Origin: Alistipes sp.
GTDB taxonomy: Bacteria; Bacteroidota; Bacteroidia; Bacteroidales; Rikenellaceae
Length of the DNA stretch: 50,395 nucleotides
NCBI GenBank assembly: GCA_017546725.1
Contig: JAFYRX010000062.1
Span: 1-50,395 of the forward strand
Direction of reading: 5' to 3'
A program made the position numbers and the translations under genes. Under the pieces are notes generated by a model. The model was not told where the DNA came from and did not search any database. It saw only the letters and a list, made by a program, of their open reading frames with translations. Positions 25,887-34,174 of the stretch are shown piece after piece; positions within the stretch are counted from its first letter, which is position 1, and the number at the start of each line of letters is the position of its first letter.

Positions 25887-26252
25887 GTGAAAACACTATT
25901 TATCATAATCGGGTTTCTCGCTTTGGGTTTAGGTATTGCAGGCATATTTTTACCTTTGCTACCTACCACGCCGTTGTTGTTACTTGCGGCGTGGTGTTTC
26001 GTGCGTAGTTCTCCGCGCCTTTATGAGTGGTTGTTGAATCATCCTCGCCTGGGAGAGTATATCCGTAATTTCAGAGAATACCGTGCCATACCTATGCGAG
26101 TAAAAGTAGTATCAGTCTCGATGGTGTGGCTTACAATCGGATTCTGCATAATTAAGGTTGTCGATGAGTGGTGGTGGGCACAAATCGCATTGTTCGTTCT
26201 TGCCATTGCCGTCACTTGGCATATACTCTCGTATGCTACGCTGAAGCGTTAG
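25887..26252 (+). CDS. DUF454 (YbaN-like) inner-membrane protein
   Basis: A small membrane protein of about 121 residues. The GTG at 25887 is chosen because it matches the usual family N-terminus (KTLFIIIGFLALGLGIAGIFLPLLPTTPLLLLA); a TTG at 25863 would add residues not seen in the family and lies within the promoter region. Three to four hydrophobic segments are visible, with the conserved FLPLLPTTP and CFVRSSPRLYEWLLNHPRLG. Function is unknown. A TATTTTTG box at 25874-25881 lies so close that the transcript may be leaderless or nearly so. Its stop codon directly abuts that of pnuT. Confidence 0.85.
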   Translation: MKTLFIIIGFLALGLGIAGIFLPLLPTTPLLLLAAWCFVRSSPRLYEWLLNHPRLGEYIRNFREYRAIPMRVKVVSVSMVWLTIGFCIIKVVDEWWWAQIALFVLAIAVTWHILSYATLKR

Positions 26253-26843
26253 TTACGCTTGTTGAGTGCGCATCATCTTAAGCCATCGTTTGTAGCCCAC
26301 TATGGCCAAAACGCAATACAGGGCATAAAGTCCTGCCGTCAGCGGAATGTCTTTATATACATATAATCCCACAGTAATCACATCCACCGCAAGCCATACG
26401 AGCCATTGCTCTACAAACTTACGCGAAAGCATCCAATAAGCCACGATACATAGAGCAGTAGTCATAGCATCCCAAAATGGTACGTTGCTGTCTGTAAAGG
26501 TGATTAATATGTAATATATTGCAGTGTGGAGTATAACGTATAACATCAGGATGTAGCCCCACATCCTCGCAGGAGTTGAACTGATGCCGGTGGTGGATTT
26601 GTCCTTGGATTTTTGGAGGAAATTACCTCGTGCCCAGACTGCTAATCCATATAAGCCAGCAAGAATATAATATACCTGCATAGCACAATCGGCATAAAGG
26701 CCCGACTTGAAATAGAGTGCGCCGTGTACTATGGGCATAATTATGCCGACCACCCATAGCCAGATATTAGCCTTGTATTCTAAATACAAGTACAAAAGTC
26801 CAAGCGCAACGCCTACCACTTGCAGAATCAGTTTCCACTCCAT
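26253..26843 (-). CDS. pnuT: Thiamine transporter PnuT (PnuC family)
   Basis: A 196-residue inner-membrane protein of the PnuC/Slc-type vitamin transporters, with about seven hydrophobic segments. It shows the family pattern of LYLYLEYKANIWLWVVGI near the N-terminus and SGLYADCAMQVYYILAGLYG. Members carry nicotinamide riboside, riboflavin or thiamine. Here the gene lies 18 bases after a TonB receptor in a transcript led by a TPP riboswitch, so thiamine is the likely substrate (the PnuT subgroup). The operon known from Bacteroides also has a thiamine pyrophosphokinase-like gene; none follows here. Confidence 0.88.
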   Translation of the reverse strand: MEWKLILQVVGVALGLLYLYLEYKANIWLWVVGIIMPIVHGALYFKSGLYADCAMQVYYILAGLYGLAVWARGNFLQKSKDKSTTGISSTPARMWGYILMLYVILHTAIYYILITFTDSNVPFWDAMTTALCIVAYWMLSRKFVEQWLVWLAVDVITVGLYVYKDIPLTAGLYALYCVLAIVGYKRWLKMMRTQQA

Positions 26844-26861
26844 AATTATATGTTTTTACGA

Positions 26862-29108
26862 CTAAAATCTCACGCTAACATTTGCCAAAACGTGCAACAT
26901 CGCTTGCGGGAAGTAATATGCCTCATCATAGCGTACCCCGTCCCACATATACGAATAACCATATCCGTTACTGCAATACTCCTGATTAAAGAGATTGTAA
27001 ATGTTTAAGCCGAAAAGTACCTTCTTCTCCGAATGAGAGGGTAAGGTATAACCCAATTCAAGGTTTGTCACCGTATATGCATCGAGCGTCAATGCCTCAA
27101 TCTCGTTGTTTGTGAAGTATTGTTTGCCGATGTGTTGAGTACGTAAAGTAGCCTCAAAACCTCGATGATGTACATCCAAGTAAGCCGAAGCGATAATGTT
27201 GGGTGAGTAGGCAATGGTCATATCGCCAAGATTCTCGCCGTAAGTGGGACTGTCGGCCAATAAATCGATATAGTTACGAATTTTGTTTTGGCTCCACGTT
27301 GCATTTCCACCCGCTGTGAGCCATTTGGTAATATTCCAAGCGGCAGCGACCTCTACGCCATAACGATAACTGTCGGGTACGTTTACGTTCAAGGCATCAG
27401 AACTGTCATTGACCATACCTGTCGGGATGAGTTGGTCCTTGTATTGCATATAATACAGGTTTAGGCCCAAACTAAATCTGTTGGATGAGTAGTTATAACC
27501 TGCCTCATAATCGATAAGCATCTCTGGCGATGGTTGCGTGTCATCATCCGCAAACATATAACGGTCTGTAAAGTCCGAACGAGTAGGCTCTTTTTGTGCT
27601 ATTGCGGCTGAGATAAATATCGAGTTGCGAGAATCAAATTCGTAACTCAAACCGATGTGCGGATTCAAGAAATGATACTGTTTGTCAACGTCGATAGGCT
27701 GCATCTGCATTGTCTCCCAATCGAAGTTGTCGTTTACGCCCCACGCCTTGTAGTCAACGATGCGATACTGCAAGTCGGCATATAGGTTCAATCCCTTTGC
27801 TGGTTGCCACGCCATCTTTGCGAATACGTTAGCGTCGTGCTTTTTGACATCGTTATTGTACCAACGGCCTCCGATTTGATTGTTTTGCATACCATCTACC
27901 CAATCCAATTCACCCCAATGCGGGCAGGTGTAATAACTCCACGCTCCACCGAATAACAACGAGATGTTCTCGGCCTTGTAACTTGTCGTTAAGTTTACTC
28001 CTGCTGTGTGGTTGCGCATAATCTTATTGCGTATAATGTCGGCCTCGATGCTTGAGTCTGTGATTCCCAAATTACCATATTCCAACAATGTGCGGGCATC
28101 CTTGTATTGCTTGTAGTATCCGTAGCCGTAGGTATAGAAACCTGTTGTGTTGATGGCCCACAGGTCATTAAAACGGTGCGATATAATGAGTTGATTGTTG
28201 ATTTGCAGATAGTTGTCCGTCTGGTCATCGTAATAATCAACGTGTGTGCCATCGGCCAAAACGTATGGGCCGTGTGACGTTTCATATTGTCCTTCGGTGT
28301 GGTAGCGACGTCCGTAGAGCGCCATCTCCTCTTTCGTAACACCCGTATATGTGAGGTTGGTTTTTGCTTTGCCGCCAAACGATATGAGTTTTATGGTTGT
28401 CTTGTCACCATAATGTGCACCTTGCAACATATAAGATTTGAGGTCTGTTGCACCGCGCTCAATATATCCGTCTGAGCCGATGTGCGACAAGCGTCCGTCT
28501 ATCATCCATCCGCTTCCCATCAATCCTGAACTGATGCGTACTGCCTGCTTGTTAGTGTTGTAAGAGCCGTAAGAGAGCGAGGCTTCACCTTCGAAATCAG
28601 TCGTTGGGGCAGCCGTTGTCATACTTATTGCTCCACCAAAAGCGCCAGTTCCATTGGTCGATGTTCCTGCTCCACGCTGCACCTGCACATCGCCTATGGC
28701 TGATATCAGGTCTGGGGTGTCGTACCAATATGTGGAGTGAGAGTCGGGGTTGTTCAGCGACATACCGTTGAGCGTAACGTTCAATCGTGTGGCATCTGTA
28801 CCTCGCAAGCGAATAGATGTGCCACCAATGCCTATTCCAGTTTCGTTTGTCGCGACTAACGAAGGCGTAAGAGCCAACATCGAAGGAATATCCAAGGCAT
28901 AGTTGCTTTTCTGGATTTGTTCCTTCGAGATGTTGGAGTGTGCAATGGGTGTGGACTTTTGTGCGCGTGTGGCTACAACCTCGATGAGTTCTACATCATA
29001 GTGTCGTACAGAATCCTGTTCGTTGATTGTTTTTGCTTGATTTGACGATTGTGCTTGTGCGCCCACAAAAGTGACAGCGGCGGCGAGTGTCAAAAAAAAC
29101 CTTTTCAT
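26862..29108 (-). CDS. TonB-dependent outer-membrane receptor, probably for thiamine
   Basis: A 748-residue outer-membrane receptor. It has a signal peptide (ending near GAQAQ), a possible TonB-box region (DVELIEVVATRAQ), a plug domain with SMLALTPSLVATNETGIGIGG-type sequence and RGTDATRLNVTLNGM, and a beta-barrel rich in aromatic residues that ends in ANVSVRF (C-terminal Phe). A TPP riboswitch precedes it and pnuT follows by 18 bases, which points to uptake of thiamine or its precursors. The barrel alone would not give the substrate. Confidence 0.9.
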   Translation of the reverse strand: MKRFFLTLAAAVTFVGAQAQSSNQAKTINEQDSVRHYDVELIEVVATRAQKSTPIAHSNISKEQIQKSNYALDIPSMLALTPSLVATNETGIGIGGTSIRLRGTDATRLNVTLNGMSLNNPDSHSTYWYDTPDLISAIGDVQVQRGAGTSTNGTGAFGGAISMTTAAPTTDFEGEASLSYGSYNTNKQAVRISSGLMGSGWMIDGRLSHIGSDGYIERGATDLKSYMLQGAHYGDKTTIKLISFGGKAKTNLTYTGVTKEEMALYGRRYHTEGQYETSHGPYVLADGTHVDYYDDQTDNYLQINNQLIISHRFNDLWAINTTGFYTYGYGYYKQYKDARTLLEYGNLGITDSSIEADIIRNKIMRNHTAGVNLTTSYKAENISLLFGGAWSYYTCPHWGELDWVDGMQNNQIGGRWYNNDVKKHDANVFAKMAWQPAKGLNLYADLQYRIVDYKAWGVNDNFDWETMQMQPIDVDKQYHFLNPHIGLSYEFDSRNSIFISAAIAQKEPTRSDFTDRYMFADDDTQPSPEMLIDYEAGYNYSSNRFSLGLNLYYMQYKDQLIPTGMVNDSSDALNVNVPDSYRYGVEVAAAWNITKWLTAGGNATWSQNKIRNYIDLLADSPTYGENLGDMTIAYSPNIIASAYLDVHHRGFEATLRTQHIGKQYFTNNEIEALTLDAYTVTNLELGYTLPSHSEKKVLFGLNIYNLFNQEYCSNGYGYSYMWDGVRYDEAYYFPQAMLHVLANVSVRF

Positions 29109-29141
29109 AACTTTTAATTAATTTTTAATTAGTTAAAAACA

Positions 29142-29176
29142 CGAAAAGGGGTATATGTGTCGATTACGCATATCCC
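29142..29176 (-). terminator. Candidate expression platform of the TPP riboswitch
   Basis: On the minus strand GGGATATG pairs with CATATACCC (one bulged A) and is followed by CTTTTCGTGTTTTT. The same 3' part, ACCCCTT (29152 to 29146), is exactly complementary to AAGGGGT at the 5' edge of the aptamer (29241 to 29235). These exclusive pairings could form the switch, but which state is ON is not clear from inspection. Confidence 0.45.
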
Positions 29177-29245
29177 GGTCTCGGCATTACCCGTATCCGG
29201 TACAATGGGTATAATCTCAGCCTGATAGTAAGGCACCCCTTATGA
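29166..29245 (-). promoter_or_regulatory. TPP riboswitch (THI element)
   Basis: Read on the minus strand, the conserved blocks occur in order: GGGGTGCC, then GGCTGAGATTATACCC, then GGGTAATGCCG, closing near CCGGGATATG. The base CATA before the first block can pair with TATG at the end as part of P1. This is the aptamer that binds thiamine pyrophosphate. It lies 58 bases before the TonB receptor start and presumably represses it when TPP is plentiful. Confidence 0.93.
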
Positions 29246-29255
29246 ATATCGTGGG

Positions 29256-29263
29256 CAAAGATA
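29256..29263 (-). promoter_or_regulatory. -7 element of the thiamine uptake operon
   Basis: TATCTTTG on the minus strand (29263 to 29256) fits TAnnTTTG and would start transcription near 29249, just before the TPP aptamer. This agrees well with the aptamer being at the very 5' end of the mRNA. Confidence 0.65.
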
Positions 29264-29331
29264 TGAAAATAATCCCATAATTGTACTCGTTGTAGCCTAA
29301 ATATTTTGTGAGGATATCGCCGTGTGTAAAA

Positions 29332-29378
29332 ATAACTACAAATAATTTTGTAGTTATAAAAATTAGTGCGTAATTTTA
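29332..29378 (+). promoter_or_regulatory. Palindrome overlapping the promoter of the alpha/beta hydrolase
   Basis: ATAACTACAA (29332-29341) and TTGTAGTTAT (29348-29357) form a perfect 10-bp inverted repeat with a 6-base spacer. The TTTG at 29347-29350, inside the right arm, is 20 bases before TAATTTTA (29371-29378), close to the promoter consensus. A dimeric regulator bound to the palindrome would cover the -33 box. It could also simply be a hairpin. Confidence 0.45.
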
Positions 29379-29411
29379 CGAAAACTAACTCAATAAAACC
29401 TTTTCAATCTT

Positions 29412-30614
29412 ATGAAACTAATTAAAACTCTATCTTTAATGGCCGCCTTGTGCGTAGGCTCTAACGCTATGGCTCAGGAGGCATTTAATGTCAGACTTGC
29501 ACCTTCGCCCAATGGTAAGGTAACTGTCATTCCCGCTATTCCTGCAGATGGTATGGTTAAGGCTGGAACAGTTTTGAAGGTTATTGCAACTCCCAATGCA
29601 GGTTGGGTATTCGATAGCGGATTTCATCAGTCAGGATGGAGTCCCTATGTAGAATCGATGCTTCCTATCTTCGATGTTAAGGTTGATAAAAATATGACTA
29701 TAGGTGCATCGTTTATGGAGGCGCATCGTGCCGATGGTTATCGTACGATTCAAGATGTTGTTTATGCAAAACCTGGCGTTAAACCTCTCAAATATGACGT
29801 GTTTATCCCTAACGGAGCGAAGAATCTCCCTGGTGTGATTATTATTCACGGAGGAGGTTGGTCTTCTAATACTGAGGATATTATGCGAGGTCTGGCTCGT
29901 GAACTAATCAACGATGGCAAATATGTCGTTTGCAGTATCGACTACCGCTGGATTAACAAGGGCGATGGCGATGAGACTCCTGTGACGATGGCTAATCTTA
30001 TAGAGGATTGTTATGGCGCTATTCTGCATATTCAGGAGCACGCTGCTGATTATGGTATGGACGGCAGTCGTTTGGCTGTAACGGGCGATAGTGCAGGTGG
30101 TCACCTCTCGGCTGCGATGGCGACACTTGTTGAGCGCATCGGTGATGGCGGTTTCGGTGTGAAGGACGGTGTTTATGAGTTTAAACCAACTTATATGCCC
30201 GAAGGTATGACAACGGCACAGGCCCGCGAGAGCCTAAAGGCTATCAAGGCTGCAGCGCCGAGTTATGGCGTGTTTGATGTCGCTACATTGGGTAACTTTG
30301 TTCGTGACCTTTCGGATGAAGCAAAGAAGGCTGTTGCTCCCATTAATAATGTTCAGGATGCAAAGTCTCGCCCTGTGGCACAGTTCCAGGTTTTGGGTAC
30401 ACGCGACAATCTAATCAAGCCCGAGCCTTGTCAGGCTTATGTTAAGGCTTTGCAGGATAAGGGCCATAAGGCTGTATTGGTAATGGTTCAGGATGCAGGT
30501 CACGCATTCTTTGACTGGAAGCCCGACCAGCGCACAAAGGATACTTTTGCCAAATATGGTGTTCCTTATGCTAAACAGATGAAGGAGTTCTTCAACGAAG
30601 TATTCTATAAGTAA
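29412..30614 (+). CDS. Secreted alpha/beta-hydrolase (BD-FAE/esterase type)
   Basis: A 400-residue exported serine hydrolase. The signal peptide ends near NAMAQ. Residues about 22-110 form a beta-rich region with a repeat-like pattern (GKVTVIPAIPADGMVKAGTV) of a kind also seen in surface proteins. The catalytic domain has the oxyanion motif HGGGW, the nucleophile elbow GDSAGG (Ser227) and the late His in DAGHAFF. This subgroup includes acetyl-xylan and feruloyl esterases and lipases; the substrate is unknown. It is divergent from the thiamine operon and closed by a shared terminator. Confidence 0.82.
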   Translation: MKLIKTLSLMAALCVGSNAMAQEAFNVRLAPSPNGKVTVIPAIPADGMVKAGTVLKVIATPNAGWVFDSGFHQSGWSPYVESMLPIFDVKVDKNMTIGASFMEAHRADGYRTIQDVVYAKPGVKPLKYDVFIPNGAKNLPGVIIIHGGGWSSNTEDIMRGLARELINDGKYVVCSIDYRWINKGDGDETPVTMANLIEDCYGAILHIQEHAADYGMDGSRLAVTGDSAGGHLSAAMATLVERIGDGGFGVKDGVYEFKPTYMPEGMTTAQARESLKAIKAAAPSYGVFDVATLGNFVRDLSDEAKKAVAPINNVQDAKSRPVAQFQVLGTRDNLIKPEPCQAYVKALQDKGHKAVLVMVQDAGHAFFDWKPDQRTKDTFAKYGVPYAKQMKEFFNEVFYK

Positions 30615-30633
30615 TCAATAAATTACTTAAAAT

Positions 30634-30671
30634 AAATAGGCTGCCGAACTTGCGAGTTGGCAGCCTATTTC
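30634..30671. terminator. Bidirectional terminator between hydrolase and anmK
   Basis: AATAGGCTGCC (30635-30645) pairs perfectly with GGCAGCCTATT (30659-30669), with a further AAC/GTT inside. It lies in the 62-base gap between convergent genes, with T-rich or A-rich flanks on each side, so it can serve both. Confidence 0.8.
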
Positions 30672-30676
30672 TATAA

Positions 30677-31828
30677 CTAATACTCCTTGTTTGGAGCAGG
30701 GGTGATATTGCCCAGTATGACGTGTCGCGAAGCACCCGTAGCCGAACAGATGTTTGAGGGGTAGCCGTGAAGTGTCTCGTTGCCCATAATGGCAAAAGCA
30801 ATTGCCTCTTTTGCATCTGAAGAGAGTCCTATCTGCTCCTGCGTTGTGACCTCGACGCCAGGTAACTCATCTGCAAGCATACGTCGCAACGTAGCATTGT
30901 GGGCTCCACCGCCTCCCAAGACGGTACGTTTGATGGGCCATTTGGGGATTATGAAGCGACGATAGGCCTCTGCGATGGTACGTGCCGTGAATGCAGTGGC
31001 CGTAGCCACAAGGTCGGCAGGGGCGAGCGTACTCCAACGCTCAATAAGTGCTATGGTGTATTGCTCACCAAACATCTCACGGCCTGTACTTTTGGGTAGA
31101 GGCATCGAGATGTAGGGATGCGTCATAAGTTCTTGCAACATCTGCTCATTTACCGTTCCACTTGCTGCTACCAAACCACCCTCGTCGTATGGGCGAGAGT
31201 ATAGTCGTTGCATAAGTTCGTCGATAATCATATTGCCAGGGCCCGTGTCAAAGGCGTATATGTCGGCCATATTTCCTGTCTCGGGCAGTACCGTTACGTT
31301 GCCTATGCCACCTATGTTTTGTAATGCCACATTCTCGTTGGGCGACGAGTAGAGTACAAACTCGCTATACGGCACCAGCGGAGCACCCTCGCCACCCGCA
31401 GCTATATCCATAGTGCGGAAGTTTGACACCACCTTTACCCCCGTCTCATAGGCAATGACCGCAGGCTCGCCAATCTGCAACGTCGAACGTGCAAAGTCGC
31501 CGTCGGGCTTTGGGATGTGCCATACGGTTTGGCCGTGAGAGGCGATGAAATCTACCTTCTCAATCGGGAAGTTGGCCTCGCGGCATACGCTCTTGGCAGC
31601 CTCTGCAAAGAGGTAGCCAAGTTTGAAATTCAGCGAACATAGCAAATCTACCGAGCCAGTTGATGGCTTTACTGCGCGTCTAATCTCCTGCTTTATCTGC
31701 TCGGGAATCTCGCACGTGGTAAATCCTATGAGCGTAACCTTTGTGGCTACGCCCCGGCCTTCGATATTAACCAATGCCGCATCAACTCCGTCGAGCGATG
31801 TGCCCGACATTATACCTATGGCATACAT
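30677..31828 (-). CDS. anmK: Anhydro-N-acetylmuramic acid kinase
   Basis: AnmK phosphorylates and opens 1,6-anhydro-MurNAc to MurNAc-6-phosphate in cell-wall recycling. The 383-residue length is normal. ASKHA-fold motifs include GIMSGTSLDGVDAALV at the N-terminus, FIASHGQTVWH, NIGGIGNVT, DTGPGNMIIDELM and VLGGGGAHNATL. It ends the minus-strand run, 35 bases after GH92. The M23 peptidase two genes upstream also acts on murein. Confidence 0.96.
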   Translation of the reverse strand: MYAIGIMSGTSLDGVDAALVNIEGRGVATKVTLIGFTTCEIPEQIKQEIRRAVKPSTGSVDLLCSLNFKLGYLFAEAAKSVCREANFPIEKVDFIASHGQTVWHIPKPDGDFARSTLQIGEPAVIAYETGVKVVSNFRTMDIAAGGEGAPLVPYSEFVLYSSPNENVALQNIGGIGNVTVLPETGNMADIYAFDTGPGNMIIDELMQRLYSRPYDEGGLVAASGTVNEQMLQELMTHPYISMPLPKSTGREMFGEQYTIALIERWSTLAPADLVATATAFTARTIAEAYRRFIIPKWPIKRTVLGGGGAHNATLRRMLADELPGVEVTTQEQIGLSSDAKEAIAFAIMGNETLHGYPSNICSATGASRHVILGNITPAPNKEY

Positions 31829-31863
31829 AACTTACCTAAGTTGGTTGTATAGTGTTTTACGCT

Positions 31864-34149
31864 CTACTTCAATTCGTTGGTGAACGAGTATGGACGGTCG
31901 GCTGTTGCTGTGCCTCGCTTCTGGTTGGGCTTTGCTGACATCGTTACATCCATCTTGCCACCACGCATAATCTCACTGTGAGTGATGTAGTTGCGTGTGT
32001 AATTCTTCTTGTTGAGTTTTAAATTGTCGATGTAGATATTCTCGTCACTGTTCTCGGGCGCATTAATCTCGAACGTCTTGCCGTTTTCGAGGTGGATTGT
32101 CGCCTTCTTGAACAACGGTGCACCCATCACATACTCATCCGATGCGGGGCATACGGGGTAGAATCCCAAAGCCGAGAATATGTACCAAGCCGAAGTCTGT
32201 CCATTATCCTCATCACCGCAGTAACCGTCGGGTGTGGGTGTGTAGAAACGGTTCATCACCTCGCGTACCCAATACTGTGCCTTCCAGGGTGCGCCAGCAT
32301 AGTTGTAGAGGTAAATCATATGCTGTACGGGCTGGTTACCGTGAGCATAGTTACCCATATTCATTACAGTCATCTCGCGAATCTCGTGGATGGGGAAGCC
32401 GTAGTAACTGTCATCAAAGTGGGGAGGTACGGTGAATACCGAGTCAAGCATCTCGACGAATACATCGTCGCCACCCATAAGGTCGATAAGGCCCTGCGGG
32501 TCGTGGAATACCGACCAGGTGTAGTGCCAACTGTTACCTTCTGTGAAGGCATCGCCCCACTTCAATGGTGAGAACGGAGCCATAAACTTACCATCCTTGT
32601 TACGGCCACGCATCAGGTTTGTCTCCTTGTCGAATACGTTGCGATAGTTCAAAGCACGCTTTGCAAAGAGGTCAATCTCCTCCTGCGGGCGCTTTAACTC
32701 CTTTGCCAGGCGGTAGATACACCAGTCATCGTAGGCGTACTCCAATGTGCGGGCTGTATTCTCTTTGATTTTAACGTCGTAGGGTACATAACCCAACGTG
32801 TTGTAGTATTCGTGACCCAAACGGCCCGATGATGATACTTTGGGGTGTACGTTCTTTGTGCCGTGCAGGATACCCTCAAACATAGTCTGTGCATCATCCA
32901 CCTTTACACCCTTGAGGTAGGCATCTGCCAATACCGAAGCCGAGTTGTTACCAATCATACATCCTCTATGACCTGGGCTTGACCACTCGGGGTAGAATCC
33001 GCTCTCGCGATATACATTTACAAAGCCCTCCTGCATCTTCTTGTTCTCCGAGGGATACAACATATTGAGCAATGGGAACAGACTGCGGAATGTATCCCAG
33101 AAACCTGTGCCAGTATAGAAGTAACCCTTCTCTACCTTGCCGTTGTGGGGGCTGTAGTGTACAACCTCGCCGTCGGCGTTGATTTCATGGTGCATTTGCG
33201 GGAAGAGAGTTGCACGATAGAGGCAAGAGTAGAATGTGCGGTATTGGTCAAGATTACCGCCCTCTACCTTGATGCGGCTCAACACATCGTTCCACGCTTT
33301 GCGGCCCTTCTCCTTAATCTCCTCCAATGAGTCGTTACCCAACTCCTTGAGGTTAAGGGCTGCCTGCTCGTGGCTGATGAACGATGATGCTACGCGGGCA
33401 TTAACCTTCTCGCCCTTCTTTGTAGCAAAACCGATGACTGCACCCACGTGGTTCTCCTTCTGCTCGGTTGCACCCTTCTCGAGTTTGCCATTCACGAATG
33501 TGCCTACATACTCAAAAGGCTTGTCAAACTCCAATACAAAGTAATTCTTGAAATTGTTGGGAACGCCACCCGAGTTGCGTGTGGTGTAACCAATGATGCG
33601 GTTGTTGGCAGCATCTACCTTAATGTATGAGCCTTTGTCAAAAGCATCCACCACTACATAAGAGTCCTTCGACTCGGGGAATGTAAAGCGGAACATTGCA
33701 GCACGCTCAGTAGGCGAGAATTCCGTTACAACATCATACTCGGCAAGGTAAACCTTGTAGTAGTATGCCTTTACCTCCTCGCCCTTGTGGCCAAACCAAC
33801 TTGCACGTTTTTCAGCGTCGAACTCTGGTGCACCCACAACGGGCATAATCGAGAACTGACCGTAGTCGTTAATCCACGGACTCGGCTGGTGAGTCTGCTT
33901 GAAACCGCAAATCTTCTGCTCGGTATAGACGTATGCCCAGCCGTTACCCATCTTGCCTGTCTGGGGAGTCCAGAAATTCATACCCCACGGACGGGCGATA
34001 GCAGGGTAGGTGTTACCTGTCGAGAAGGCGTGTACCGATTGTGTGCCTATCAACGGATTTACATAATCAACCGGCGAGAAGTCGCTCTCTTGAGCAATTG
34101 CCATAGCCGAAGCAACGAGTGCAAACAGCGAGAAAAGTAGTTTTTTCAT
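31864..34149 (-). CDS. Alpha-mannosidase family protein, GH92
   Basis: A secreted, Ca2+-dependent exo-alpha-mannosidase family member of 761 residues, with signal peptide MKKLLFSLFALVASAMAIAQ. Family motifs are IGTQSVHAFSTGNTYPA and RPWGMNFWTPQ at the N-terminal beta-sandwich, then GFWDTFRSLFPLL and GDEDNGQTSAWYIFSALG of the (alpha/alpha)6 domain; Asp646 and Asp648 match the catalytic base region. At the usual general-acid position (GNEP in classical alpha-1,2-mannosidases) this protein reads HGNQP, Gln606. A Glu-to-Gln change there is known in GH92 enzymes with other linkage preferences, including mannosyl-phosphate cleavage. It lies between the M23 gene and anmK. Confidence 0.92.
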   Translation of the reverse strand: MKKLLFSLFALVASAMAIAQESDFSPVDYVNPLIGTQSVHAFSTGNTYPAIARPWGMNFWTPQTGKMGNGWAYVYTEQKICGFKQTHQPSPWINDYGQFSIMPVVGAPEFDAEKRASWFGHKGEEVKAYYYKVYLAEYDVVTEFSPTERAAMFRFTFPESKDSYVVVDAFDKGSYIKVDAANNRIIGYTTRNSGGVPNNFKNYFVLEFDKPFEYVGTFVNGKLEKGATEQKENHVGAVIGFATKKGEKVNARVASSFISHEQAALNLKELGNDSLEEIKEKGRKAWNDVLSRIKVEGGNLDQYRTFYSCLYRATLFPQMHHEINADGEVVHYSPHNGKVEKGYFYTGTGFWDTFRSLFPLLNMLYPSENKKMQEGFVNVYRESGFYPEWSSPGHRGCMIGNNSASVLADAYLKGVKVDDAQTMFEGILHGTKNVHPKVSSSGRLGHEYYNTLGYVPYDVKIKENTARTLEYAYDDWCIYRLAKELKRPQEEIDLFAKRALNYRNVFDKETNLMRGRNKDGKFMAPFSPLKWGDAFTEGNSWHYTWSVFHDPQGLIDLMGGDDVFVEMLDSVFTVPPHFDDSYYGFPIHEIREMTVMNMGNYAHGNQPVQHMIYLYNYAGAPWKAQYWVREVMNRFYTPTPDGYCGDEDNGQTSAWYIFSALGFYPVCPASDEYVMGAPLFKKATIHLENGKTFEINAPENSDENIYIDNLKLNKKNYTRNYITHSEIMRGGKMDVTMSAKPNQKRGTATADRPYSFTNELK

Positions 34150-34174
34150 TATAGGTTAGTTTTTTGTTATTTGA

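Noticed and set aside
26253-26843. PnuC as a nicotinamide riboside transporter
   Set aside because: The TPP riboswitch and the paired TonB receptor point to thiamine (PnuT) instead; no NAD-salvage gene is near.
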